In this document: piece after piece, positions 1-7,607 of the stretch
How the letters are laid out: each line of letters begins with the position of its first letter
Position numbering within the stretch: the stretch's first letter is position 1
From: Fidelibacterota bacterium
GTDB lineage: Bacteria > Fidelibacterota > UBA2242 > JAFGTP01
Direction of reading: 5' to 3'
Length of the DNA stretch: 27,135 nucleotides
Assembly (NCBI GenBank): GCA_021735285.1
Contig: JAIPHI010000005.1
Location: 1 to 27,135 of the forward strand
The notes under the pieces: model-generated
The model's database searches: none
Told to the model about the DNA's origin: nothing
What the model saw: only the letters and a program-made list of their open reading frames with translations
Translations under genes and position numbers: made by a program

Positions 1-35
1 AGTAATTCTCGCATGATTGTGTTAATTTTTCTCAT
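1..35 (-). CDS. 5' end of a minus-strand gene, truncated by window edge
   Basis: On the minus strand an AGGAG (45-49) lies 9 bases before an ATG at 35-33, and the frame stays open to the window edge, reading MRKINTIMREL. The SD spacing makes this a credible start, but only about 11 residues are visible and no family can be named. It would be transcribed away from the small plus-strand gene at 201, so 36-200 would be a divergent promoter region. Confidence 0.5.
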   Translation of the reverse strand, partial: MRKINTIMREL

Positions 36-200
36 AGGTTGATACTCCTCTATTATCTTGCTTTATTGCTAAAATAATTTAAGGTTTTTTTAGGAATATC
101 AGCCTATTTTTCTGATTTTTTACCGGACACTTGTGACATATTATATAAAATTAAGAGGCAGGAAGTTTTGAAATTAACATTTTATTAGAGGTATAAACCT

Positions 201-287
201 ATGACTCTCAAGATAATAATATTTATAATAGTCGGTGCAATCGGAGCCTATATAGGATACCGTTACTCCCAGAAGCGTAGAAAGTAG
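201..287 (+). CDS. 28-residue single-helix membrane protein
   Basis: An AGAGG (187-191) sits 9 bases before the ATG and the frame ends at TAG 285-287, giving 28 residues. The product starts MTLK, continues with a hydrophobic glycine-containing stretch (about residues 4-19, including IIVGAIGAYIGYRY) and ends with the basic tail SQKRRK. This is the layout of a one-helix inner-membrane miniprotein with a positive-inside tail. The GAxGAYxGY pattern resembles the N-terminal helix of small DUF6132-type membrane proteins, but the cysteine-containing C-terminal part of those is absent, so this is only a resemblance. It converges on the nucleotidyltransferase gene ending at 310. The product is inferred from reading frame and RBS only. 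Confidence 0.5.
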   Translation: MTLKIIIFIIVGAIGAYIGYRYSQKRRK

Positions 288-309
288 GACTAATCAAATA
301 CTTAAGTCC

Positions 310-3300
310 CTAATACTGTGAGGTTATTTTATCCGGGACCTGGGGATCGTAATCCAGATTGTAATTCTTATATTTAAGGATAGCTCTTATATTTTTCGCA
401 GTTCTATGTAAAGCAGATAAAATACAATCTTCAAGTTCGGATTTATTTTCAAAGCCTTTATGACCCGATTTTTTTAAAGGTGGAATCAGATCATCCAAAT
501 ATTTCATCTGCAGTTGATCTTCATCTGAAACCATCAAATGATAAAGGTCCCGAACCTGTTTCAAAAAATAGTAATCAGATAAAATTTGCTTTAATATGTC
601 TGTCTTTTCTGGTAATCTGTTAATTAAAATCAAAAACAATTGATTGGAAACCGGATCTATCAGCTCATAGTGCGCTTTTAAAATAAAAATAAAATTTTCA
701 ACATCGCGAAGACCGCCCGTACTTTCTTTAATATTTAGGTATTCTGATTTTTCATGAAATTTATTCCGATTGATAATCTCATTTATCAAAGAATCAATAA
801 ACTTTTCTTTCTGCTCGAAAATATATGGAGTGATTATCTCCTCCAGAAAATCTTTTTGAAAATGATCACTGCCATAGACCAGTCTGGCGCCAAGTAGCTG
901 CGATTTATCTATAAAACTATCTTCTGTAGGATTCTGAAAAAATTTCTTTAAGTCATGAAAAGTGGTTACATAACTTGAAAAACGATCAGCAAATTTATAA
1001 TGCGGCATAATAGAGCGTTTGATTATATGTTTATTCATTTCCACAATAATTTTATTAGCAAAAGTTTTTTGTCGTTCATTGGTAGAATTTAAGAGAATAA
1101 TGAGATCATAATCATCCTCAAAAGCTTGTTTGCGCGCGTGCCCCCCCGTCACATAGATACCCAATTTATCTTTGGTAGGGGGCGGATTTTGATAAGTTCT
1201 TTTAACTTCTTTGCGGCATAATTCAAATAAGATCTGAATATAGTTATCAGAAAAAATAGTGAATTCCTTATTAATGGTATCAAAAGCCGTTCCATTAATA
1301 GCATTGATTCCCAGTCGCATAAATTCGAAATCGTAATAAGTTCCCAGCCTTTTAATCTGCTCTTCAGAAGAATTAAAATTTTCAATATTCTTTAATAAAC
1401 CCTCACTAATTTCTCTAAATTTTCTGGGATTATTAAAATCAATCAAATAGGATTGATAAGTATTGAATACCCTATAGATAAAACGCTTGAAATAGTAGCT
1501 GCTTGAATAGGTAAGACTACATAATTCTAGTAGTTTTTTTCTAATCTTGTTGACTTCCGGATCCAAGATAGGAAGTTCTAAAACATCGATTAGTTTCTTT
1601 AATAGATCCTCCGGAAGAATGAATAAAAAGTTATACATCTTTTTGGGATAAAATTCGAGAACTTGTCCGAGATTGCCGATATCCTCTAAAGTGGATTTTA
1701 TATTTTTAATAAATTCATATTGCAGATGAAGTATATTCCCGCGGGATAGATAGCGGGGAAAATTCTTTTTGACAATAGTAAAAAAGAATATAAAGACATA
1801 GGGGCTTCGTTTCCCCCACTTGACATAACGGCTGGCTATTGACGGTGCAGCTTGATTAAAATCATTGAGAAATTTTTGTAAAAGTTCGGCGTCACGATCA
1901 AGCAGAGCTAGTAAATCGTCCCAATAACGAGTATTGTAAAAAAAATCCATTGCTGAAAGAAATCCTTCGGCAATATTGGACCTATATTCTTTTAAATTCC
2001 TCTTTGTCCCGTTGAACTTCCCGGTTTGAAAAATTGTGATTTCACTTAAATGATTAGATATATTTTCCAGTATTTTTTTAGTCCCCAGCTTTGCGACCTT
2101 AATGTGATCCTTATAGTGAATTAAGAGCTGAGTAGAAGGTTTAGCATAGCTAGTAGCTGCAAAGCCCATTGTTTCCGCTACCTTATCAAGATGCTCAAAA
2201 ACCGGCCTGTCTTCCAGAGATATCTCTTCTTCCTGAACAACAAATAACTGGTACAAAAACCTAAACGTCTCCAAAAAAGTAAGTGATCTGTAAAGGCGGT
2301 AATATTCGTCCCGATTATCAATGTCATTATCATATAAATATTTGAGAACACCAAGAGTAGTTGTATGCTCAGTTAAGCCTTTCCAGCTTTTCAACGCAGC
2401 AATAGTACCTTTGATCAAACGCAGACCGTCTTTCTTGGGATTAAGAGTTTCTTCTTCAAATTCTCTGGTAACAAGATCCTGAATCTCACCCAGGACCCCC
2501 CTTAAAAAACCCTCATGATATTTATTATTCCGCTGCTCATTATAATAGTAGCGCAATAAAATATCGTTCTGAAAATCTTTGTATAAATTCTCATCTCCAA
2601 TAATTGAAACTGAATTAAGCATCTCATTCAGAAGTACAAAATTACCAATTGTATCATCAAGATGATGATGAAATTCCGGAATCGAGGCTGAGTAGCCCTT
2701 CTCACCAATATGTTCCGAAATATGAAAATGAAGAGCGCTGGCATGTTTTATCATCTCTGAATAAAGTTTGGACACCGCCTTGGTTAAAACCGGTCTATTT
2801 TCTTTGCCTGTATCAAGGATTCCAATATCAATATCCTCTTGATCGACCCGGGTTCCTACACTAAAAATATTAAACCTGGGGGGCTGTTCCGGTAAAAATT
2901 CATCCAAAAGTACTCTCATATAAGCTCTTGATAGAAGTCTGAAATCATTGCCTGTCCTAACCAAAAAATCGCGTAAGATATTGTAGCTGTTGATCGTCTT
3001 TGTTGATAAATCCAGCTTAAGGACGTCAATGGCCTTGAAATTAAGGAGTAAAAATTGCAGGGAATAATAACATCCCACCATATCCAGCTTCGTTTCACGA
3101 TCATCTAATAGAGAACTTATAGTCCGCATATGTTTTTCCGGAGCACTGGAAAAGCGTAGAAGCCGAATTTGATCTATCAGATGGTGTTCATCCAGTAAAG
3201 ATATAAGGGTATCATAATGTTGCTCTATACTAAGAATATATTTCTGATGATGATTACCTAACTCTGAAGTTCGGCCCATCAAATCAATAGTAGAATAGTC

Positions 3301-3315
3301 AACATTACGTTGCAA
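310..3315 (-). CDS. Tandem GlnD/GlnE-type nucleotidyltransferase, 1001 aa
   Basis: This large cytoplasmic protein carries two copies of the nucleotidyltransferase module of the GlnD/GlnE/DUF294 type. The second copy (about residues 718-880) is clearer: GGHARK at 724-729, the metal-binding pair DYD at 735-737, LGARLVYGSDHF at 808-819 and KESTGGLRDVE at 863-873, which matches the KEGPGGLRDI signature of GlnD. The first copy (about 150-310) repeats the order more loosely: GTR at 154, DID at 161-163, a VSIIGDENLYKDF block near 236-248 and NPKKDGLRLIKG at 292-303. The ~400 residues between are helical and unrecognised. No HD or ACT domain is visible, so it is not a standard GlnD; two modules in ~1000 residues recalls GlnE (glutamine synthetase adenylyltransferase). 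The start is TTG, chosen because GGAG lies 10 bases upstream. It follows korC after 124 bp and may share its transcript. The target protein is unknown. Confidence 0.75.
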   Translation of the reverse strand: MQRNVDYSTIDLMGRTSELGNHHQKYILSIEQHYDTLISLLDEHHLIDQIRLLRFSSAPEKHMRTISSLLDDRETKLDMVGCYYSLQFLLLNFKAIDVLKLDLSTKTINSYNILRDFLVRTGNDFRLLSRAYMRVLLDEFLPEQPPRFNIFSVGTRVDQEDIDIGILDTGKENRPVLTKAVSKLYSEMIKHASALHFHISEHIGEKGYSASIPEFHHHLDDTIGNFVLLNEMLNSVSIIGDENLYKDFQNDILLRYYYNEQRNNKYHEGFLRGVLGEIQDLVTREFEEETLNPKKDGLRLIKGTIAALKSWKGLTEHTTTLGVLKYLYDNDIDNRDEYYRLYRSLTFLETFRFLYQLFVVQEEEISLEDRPVFEHLDKVAETMGFAATSYAKPSTQLLIHYKDHIKVAKLGTKKILENISNHLSEITIFQTGKFNGTKRNLKEYRSNIAEGFLSAMDFFYNTRYWDDLLALLDRDAELLQKFLNDFNQAAPSIASRYVKWGKRSPYVFIFFFTIVKKNFPRYLSRGNILHLQYEFIKNIKSTLEDIGNLGQVLEFYPKKMYNFLFILPEDLLKKLIDVLELPILDPEVNKIRKKLLELCSLTYSSSYYFKRFIYRVFNTYQSYLIDFNNPRKFREISEGLLKNIENFNSSEEQIKRLGTYYDFEFMRLGINAINGTAFDTINKEFTIFSDNYIQILFELCRKEVKRTYQNPPPTKDKLGIYVTGGHARKQAFEDDYDLIILLNSTNERQKTFANKIIVEMNKHIIKRSIMPHYKFADRFSSYVTTFHDLKKFFQNPTEDSFIDKSQLLGARLVYGSDHFQKDFLEEIITPYIFEQKEKFIDSLINEIINRNKFHEKSEYLNIKESTGGLRDVENFIFILKAHYELIDPVSNQLFLILINRLPEKTDILKQILSDYYFLKQVRDLYHLMVSDEDQLQMKYLDDLIPPLKKSGHKGFENKSELEDCILSALHRTAKNIRAILKYKNYNLDYDPQVPDKITSQY

Positions 3316-3381
3316 TGTATTTTATCTCCAATTTTTTTATTTCTAATAATACTTAATTTATTGAGTGCCAAATCGACATAA

Positions 3382-3409
3382 AATATTGATTTCGGCATCT
3401 ATCAATATT
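3382..3409. repeat. 9-bp inverted repeat between korC and the nucleotidyltransferase gene
   Basis: AATATTGAT (3382-3390) and ATCAATATT (3401-3409) are perfect complements around a 10-base loop. In the minus-strand RNA the stem is AT-rich and is followed by a short T-containing stretch, so it could be a weak terminator or attenuator after korC, or a binding site for a dimeric regulator of the downstream gene. The sequence does not decide between these. Confidence 0.35.
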
Positions 3410-3439
3410 AATGATAAAAAGTGCAAAAGTGAAAATTAT

Positions 3440-4000
3440 TCATCCGGAATGTGCATTGAGCCACTCTTCAGCCAGAGCCATTCCCTCATCAAAGGCTTTT
3501 AAATTCAGCTCCTCGGTACCCTTGGGCACTCTGGCTTTGATAGCATGGCGAATAGATTCTTCGGAAACAACTTCTGATATTTTAACTATGATCCCCAGAG
3601 ATACAATATTAGCCACAATAAACTTGCCCAATCTTTCTGTAGCAGATTTTATGATCGGGAGCTGCACTACTTTGTAATCCTTATCAGGAATTGTCTTGAC
3701 CATTTTTTCATCGACAATAAGAATCCCACCGGCTTTGAGGTCTTTATGATATTTATTACAGGCTTCCTGAGTTAAAGCAAGCAAAATATCCAGATTCTCC
3801 GCTTTCGGATATTCAATATCGCCATCAGAAATAATCACTTCAGAACGACTGGCACCACCTCTTGCTTCCGGACCATAAGATTGACTTTGAGTGGCATTTA
3901 AACCATCATAAATTGCTGCAGCTTCAGCTAAAACTTTTCCAACCAGGATCAGACCCTGGCCGCCCGATCCACTTAATCTTATTTCCTGTCTAAAAGACAT
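3440..4000 (-). CDS. korC: 2-oxoacid:ferredoxin oxidoreductase, gamma subunit
   Basis: This is the gamma subunit of the 2-oxoacid:acceptor oxidoreductase family (186 residues, normal for a separate gamma chain). The N-terminal GSGGQG at 11-16 and the conserved SYGPEARGGASRSEV at 41-55 are the family hallmarks. In the complex it packs against the alpha and beta chains that convert a 2-oxoacid plus CoA to acyl-CoA, CO2 and reduced ferredoxin. The ATG has GGAG seven bases upstream. It begins 20 bp after korB, completing the order korD-A-B-C. That order and the separate subunits fit the 2-oxoglutarate enzyme (reductive or oxidative TCA cycle), although a branched-chain or other 2-oxoacid enzyme is not excluded by sequence alone. 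Confidence 0.85.
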   Translation of the reverse strand: MSFRQEIRLSGSGGQGLILVGKVLAEAAAIYDGLNATQSQSYGPEARGGASRSEVIISDGDIEYPKAENLDILLALTQEACNKYHKDLKAGGILIVDEKMVKTIPDKDYKVVQLPIIKSATERLGKFIVANIVSLGIIVKISEVVSEESIRHAIKARVPKGTEELNLKAFDEGMALAEEWLNAHSG

Positions 4001-4020
4001 TACATATCTCCAAGCTTAGT

Positions 4021-4833
4021 TTAATTATTGGCTTTATCTTTTATTTCCTGATAATTTTCCAGATAACTGGGTTTATCACGATCTATATAAACCCCAGTCA
4101 CAAATTTTCCTTTTATTTCTTCCTCATCCATTTCCTTAGCTTTTTCTAAGGAAATACTATTTTCCTTCTGAAAACTCAACATTTCTACTCCGGTTTCACC
4201 GGTCTCTTTGTTAGCCCGCCCATAGGAAGTAGGGCACATAGTCAAAATTTCAACTACAGAAAAACCCTTGTTTTGAAATGCTTGCTGCATGTATCTATCC
4301 ATTTTGGCTGTATGATATGTTGTAGTACGCGCCACATAGCTGGCTCCGGCAGCTTTGGCTAACTCACTAATATGAAAAGGTGAGTCCGGGTTTCCATATG
4401 GAGTTGTAGATGCAAATTTACCTGTAGGCGTGGTAGGTGAGGCCTGCCCGCCAGTCATTCCATAGATATAATTATTAAAAACAATTAGATTTAGGTCGAT
4501 ATTGCGACGCGCCGCATGGATGAAATGATTGCCGCCTATGGCAGTCGCATCACCGTCACCGGAGACAACAATAAGATGCATATTCGGTTTAGCCAGCTTA
4601 ATGCCAGTACTAAAAGATAAGGCTCTTCCGTGAGTTGTATGCAGAGTGTTAAAATCTACATAACCAGGAGTCCGGCCCGAACATCCTATTCCTGAGACAA
4701 GCGCTATATCATCTTTTTTCCAGCCCAATTTATCGACAGCACGGATAATGGCTTTTAATATGATTCCATTGCCACACCCATCGCACCAGATATGTGGCAT
4801 TTTGTCTTTTCTTAAATATTGTAAATAATCCAT
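4021..4833 (-). CDS. korB: 2-oxoacid:ferredoxin oxidoreductase, beta (TPP-binding) subunit
   Basis: The beta subunit binds thiamine diphosphate and, in this family, a 4Fe-4S cluster. The TPP/Mg motif runs from GDGDATAIGG (92-101) to NNYIYGMTGGQ (120-130). WCDGCGNG at 16-23 and GIGCSGR at 48-54 are typical, and cysteines 17, 20, 51 and 200 are placed like the four cluster ligands of characterised KorB proteins. At 270 residues it is within the normal 270-300 range. The ATG begins one base after the korA TGA, with GAAGGA as RBS inside the end of korA, so translational coupling is likely. The H-T-T-H-G-R-A segment (residues 65-71) is shared by 2-oxoglutarate and related oxidoreductases. Confidence 0.88.
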   Translation of the reverse strand: MDYLQYLRKDKMPHIWCDGCGNGIILKAIIRAVDKLGWKKDDIALVSGIGCSGRTPGYVDFNTLHTTHGRALSFSTGIKLAKPNMHLIVVSGDGDATAIGGNHFIHAARRNIDLNLIVFNNYIYGMTGGQASPTTPTGKFASTTPYGNPDSPFHISELAKAAGASYVARTTTYHTAKMDRYMQQAFQNKGFSVVEILTMCPTSYGRANKETGETGVEMLSFQKENSISLEKAKEMDEEEIKGKFVTGVYIDRDKPSYLENYQEIKDKANN

Positions 4834-4834
4834 A

Positions 4835-5974
4835 TCAATCCTTCTTAATCATCGCATTTACAATTTCTTGAGGCTTAATAGCTTCACCATTAACATGGTT
4901 TACTCGAATTATTTCTGTATTATCGGGAATATAACGTTCGATTTCACCTGCTATTTGCCCCAGGTTCATTTCCGGCACAATAATAGTATCAACTTTACGG
5001 CTTAATTTTTTTATTTTATCAGTTGCAAAAGGCCAAATAGTCTTCAATCTGAGATAACCAGCATTGACTCCCTGCTTTTGCATAATTTTCATTGCCCGCT
5101 TGGCTGATCTGGCAGGCGCGCCATAGGATACAAGTAAAAGATCCATATTCTTAGTATTAATTTCTTCATAGTCCAGAATAGAATCCATATGTTGATCAAA
5201 TTTTGTATTTAAACGCATTAATTGGCGATGGGCTTCCTTTTCATCATTAGTTGGGAAACCGGTTTCATCATGAACCAGACCGGTAATATGGTAGCGATAC
5301 CCCTCTCCAAAGTTAGCCATCGGGGGTATTCCTGATTCCGTCAACTTATAAGGCAAATATTTCTCTGGCGCCACATTAGGTTTTCCCCTGTTATATAGTT
5401 CAATCTTAGAAGCCGGTTTAATTTCAATCTTTTCAGTCAAATGAGCTATAATCTCATCGGTTAGTATAATTACAGGTGTGCGATATTGTTCAGCCAGGTT
5501 AAAGGCCCTGATTGTCATGTCATAACATTCTTCAACCGAACTGGGGGCAATAGCTATGATAGGATGATCACCATGAGTTCCCCAACGGGCCTGCATTACA
5601 TCTCCCTGCGAGCCTTTAGTTGGCAAACCTGTACTGGGGCCCCCTCTTTGAACGTCAACAACAACCAATGGAACTTCCGCCATAACTGCCATCCCTAAAT
5701 TCTCCTGTTTGAGGGAAAATCCGGGACCACTAGTGGCCGTCATTGACTTGGCACCTGCTATGGAAGCTCCGACCACAGCACCTATACTGGCAATTTCATC
5801 TTCCATTTGGATGAATGTCCCATCCACTGCGGGTAGCTCTTTGGAAAGAACTTCAGCTATTTCCGAAGAGGGCGTAATGGGATAACCGGCAAAGAATCGG
5901 CACCCCGCAGCAATCGCGCCATGGGCAATGGCAACATTGCCTTGCATCAACTTTGCTGTACTATTATTGCTCAC
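4835..5974 (-). CDS. korA: 2-oxoacid:ferredoxin oxidoreductase, alpha subunit
   Basis: The alpha subunit holds the pyrimidine-binding half of the TPP site and the substrate pocket. Visible motifs are GYPITPSSEI at 30-39 with the usual threonine, QMEDEIAS at 56-63 with the cofactor-activating glutamate, TSGPGFSL at 81-88 and QRGGPSTGLPTK at 109-120. Its 379 residues match single-domain KorA without a fused gamma domain, in keeping with the separate korC. The start is GTG with GAGGAG about 7 bases upstream. It follows korD by 12 bp and touches korB. The product works in the cytoplasm with ferredoxin as partner and is usual in anaerobes and in microaerophiles using ferredoxin-linked TCA reactions. 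Confidence 0.88.
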   Translation of the reverse strand: MSNNSTAKLMQGNVAIAHGAIAAGCRFFAGYPITPSSEIAEVLSKELPAVDGTFIQMEDEIASIGAVVGASIAGAKSMTATSGPGFSLKQENLGMAVMAEVPLVVVDVQRGGPSTGLPTKGSQGDVMQARWGTHGDHPIIAIAPSSVEECYDMTIRAFNLAEQYRTPVIILTDEIIAHLTEKIEIKPASKIELYNRGKPNVAPEKYLPYKLTESGIPPMANFGEGYRYHITGLVHDETGFPTNDEKEAHRQLMRLNTKFDQHMDSILDYEEINTKNMDLLLVSYGAPARSAKRAMKIMQKQGVNAGYLRLKTIWPFATDKIKKLSRKVDTIIVPEMNLGQIAGEIERYIPDNTEIIRVNHVNGEAIKPQEIVNAMIKKD

Positions 5975-5986
5975 AAAAAGCTCCTC

Positions 5987-6208
5987 TTATGTTTTAACTT
6001 CTTTTTGCTCTGGCTCAGACTCACGAACATTAATTGCAAAATCCGGACATAACTTTTCACACAATCGACAACCAATACAATCCTGCGGACGTACCGCCTG
6101 AGAATAAAATCCAACCATTTCAAATACATCTTTGGGACAAAACTCCACACAAATTTCACAGCTTTTACACCAATCCTGGTTGACTGTGACTTTAAAAGAT
6201 TTTTTCAT
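5987..6208 (-). CDS. korD: Delta subunit, 2x[4Fe-4S] ferredoxin of the 2-oxoacid oxidoreductase
   Basis: This 73-residue ferredoxin-like protein has two complete 4Fe-4S motifs: CKSCEICVEFCP at residues 14-25 and CIGCRLCEKLCP at 44-55. It is the electron-carrying delta chain and the first gene of the block, 12 bp ahead of korA. The ATG has only a weak AAGAG-like RBS. The C-terminus is an acidic/basic tail after the second cluster. The upstream 332 bp contain no gene and must carry the promoter of korDABC unless the operon starts further away. A free ferredoxin is possible on sequence alone, but its position makes the subunit role much more likely. Confidence 0.85.
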   Translation of the reverse strand: MKKSFKVTVNQDWCKSCEICVEFCPKDVFEMVGFYSQAVRPQDCIGCRLCEKLCPDFAINVRESEPEQKEVKT

Positions 6209-6540
6209 TAATAAAACTCTTTTTTTTATTAATTGAGAAAAATTTATTAGTAAAAAGGTTTGTTACATAGAACATGAACATAGGTATTATATTTGTCAAA
6301 GAGTATTTATTCTAATAAATATATAAAATTCAAGGTCTTATAATAAGACAACTGCGATTTATCAGTTTTCTAAAAAATTGCTTATCAAATGCAAAGAATA
6401 CTATATATAAGCATTGAACCAGAATAAAGAGCAAATCTAACTATTATCAAGTAAAATTTGTTTTCTAATTCACTTTTCACAAATTTTTGTTATTTAAAAT
6501 AGCAAAAGATATCTAAACAATATCCATACCAAACGTTTAT
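6209..6540. other. 332-bp gene-free AT-rich region upstream of korDABC
   Basis: No ORF with a credible RBS was found. It separates korD from the stop of the LD-carboxypeptidase gene, both on the minus strand, so it should hold the kor promoter. On the minus strand a TATAAT (6286-6291) is a possible -10 box, but no good -35 partner was found at 16-18 bp. A perfect 15-bp palindrome at 6335-6349 is listed separately. Confidence 0.5.
6335..6349. promoter_or_regulatory. 15-bp palindrome upstream of korD
   Basis: GTCTTAT-A-ATAAGAC is a perfect 7+1+7 palindrome lying 127 bp upstream of the korD start and about 45 bp upstream of the TATAAT on the minus strand. The location suits an operator. However, ATAAGACAACT (6343-6353) also matches the right end of the MITE-like element at 13783-13793, so it may instead be debris of a mobile element end. 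Confidence 0.3.
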
Positions 6541-7488
6541 TTATTCTGAATAAAATATTTTGATATTAAGCGGATCAGTATTCAAACTGGCCCTGATCCC
6601 TACAGGCAAAGTCAACTTATTAGAAATATGACCATAAGCAAAATTTGTAATAACTGGAAATTCATAATTTCCTATAATATCATCAAGTAGATCAAAAAGA
6701 GGAAAACTGTTTTGACTCAATTCATCGTCTGTACTTTGAAAGGAGCCCAAAATAAGACCAGCTATTTGATCAAAAACGCCATGTAATTTTAAGGTAGTTA
6801 AAAGTCTATCCAGCTTATAACCGGTTTCACCAATATCCTCCAGAACTAAGATACAATTTTCAAAGGATGGACAATATTCTGTCCTCATAATCGTGGTTAT
6901 TATAGAAAGACATCCAGGTAAGAGTACACCTTGGGTTTTACCGGAGCGATAGACCTTCATCTTTTTATCTTTTGGATTTTTTAAAATTAGTGAGCCCGAT
7001 GATTTTTTTAATACTTTCCACATCCACTGGCCTGTATAAGAAGTCAAATTGTCATCCATATCGGAAGCAACCATAGGGCCGGAAAATGTAATCCAATTGA
7101 GCTTTTTTAAAAAAGAAAACTGTAAGGCCGTGATATCAGAATAACCCATTATGATTTTGGGGCCCAGTTTAGACAACCCGGCAAAATCTAATTTATCGAG
7201 AAGGCGCATTGTTCCATAGCCACCGCGCAGACAAAATAGCGCTGAGATTTCATCATCTCTTAAAAAATCAACTAAATATTGAATCCGCTTAGCATCATTA
7301 GCAGCTAGATATTTCAACCTGTTTGTTAAATTCGGCGCCTTTTTAACCTTAAAACCTTGCTTTTTCAAATATTCAATACCAGCTTCAACTTTGCTTTTTT
7401 CACCAGCACTGGCTGGAGCTACGATTCCAATTGTATCCTGATCTGATAGATTGGGGGGGAGTTGGTATTTATGCTCGCCTCTAAGCAT
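6541..7488 (-). CDS. LD-carboxypeptidase / MccF-type S66 peptidase
   Basis: A serine peptidase of family S66, which trims the terminal D-alanine from tetrapeptides during murein recycling (LdcA) or cleaves microcin-type peptides (MccF). Numbering from the TTG at 7494, the catalytic serine is in GYSDITA (Ser119), the glutamate in LVLEDIGE (Glu219) and the histidine in YGHISNKLTLPVG (His289), all in the usual order. IGIVAPAS at 22-29 and LRGGYGTMRLLD at 89-100 are also family signatures. I chose the ATG at 7488 over an in-frame TTG at 7494 because neither has a convincing RBS and ATG is the commoner start. There is no signal peptide, so it is cytoplasmic. It is transcribed divergently from the TPR gene across about 119 bp. 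Confidence 0.88.
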   Translation of the reverse strand: MLRGEHKYQLPPNLSDQDTIGIVAPASAGEKSKVEAGIEYLKKQGFKVKKAPNLTNRLKYLAANDAKRIQYLVDFLRDDEISALFCLRGGYGTMRLLDKLDFAGLSKLGPKIIMGYSDITALQFSFLKKLNWITFSGPMVASDMDDNLTSYTGQWMWKVLKKSSGSLILKNPKDKKMKVYRSGKTQGVLLPGCLSIITTIMRTEYCPSFENCILVLEDIGETGYKLDRLLTTLKLHGVFDQIAGLILGSFQSTDDELSQNSFPLFDLLDDIIGNYEFPVITNFAYGHISNKLTLPVGIRASLNTDPLNIKIFYSE

Positions 7489-7607
7489 ATTCAAACTTGC
7501 GGTATTTTTTTTAGAAGAACAAAGTTTTTTTAAAATTTACTTTATTTATACAAAGGAGATATTGTAATTTATATAGTAATTAAAGATCTAACAATAAAGG
7601 CCTTATT

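Noticed and set aside
2649..2864. Plus-strand 71-codon frame, and similar frames at 3411-3677, 13864-14118, 22162-22419 and 22805-23062
   Set aside because: They lie antisense to well-recognised genes, have no family features and no convincing ribosome binding sites.
310..3315. Calling the 1001-aa protein a standard GlnD uridylyltransferase
   Set aside because: The KESTGGLRDVE motif is GlnD-like, but no HD or ACT domains are visible and there are two nucleotidyltransferase modules, so the gene symbol would mislead.
7552..7564. Orphan AAGGAG upstream of the TPR gene
   Set aside because: The only nearby start-like codon is TTG followed at once by TAA, so no translated frame is supported.
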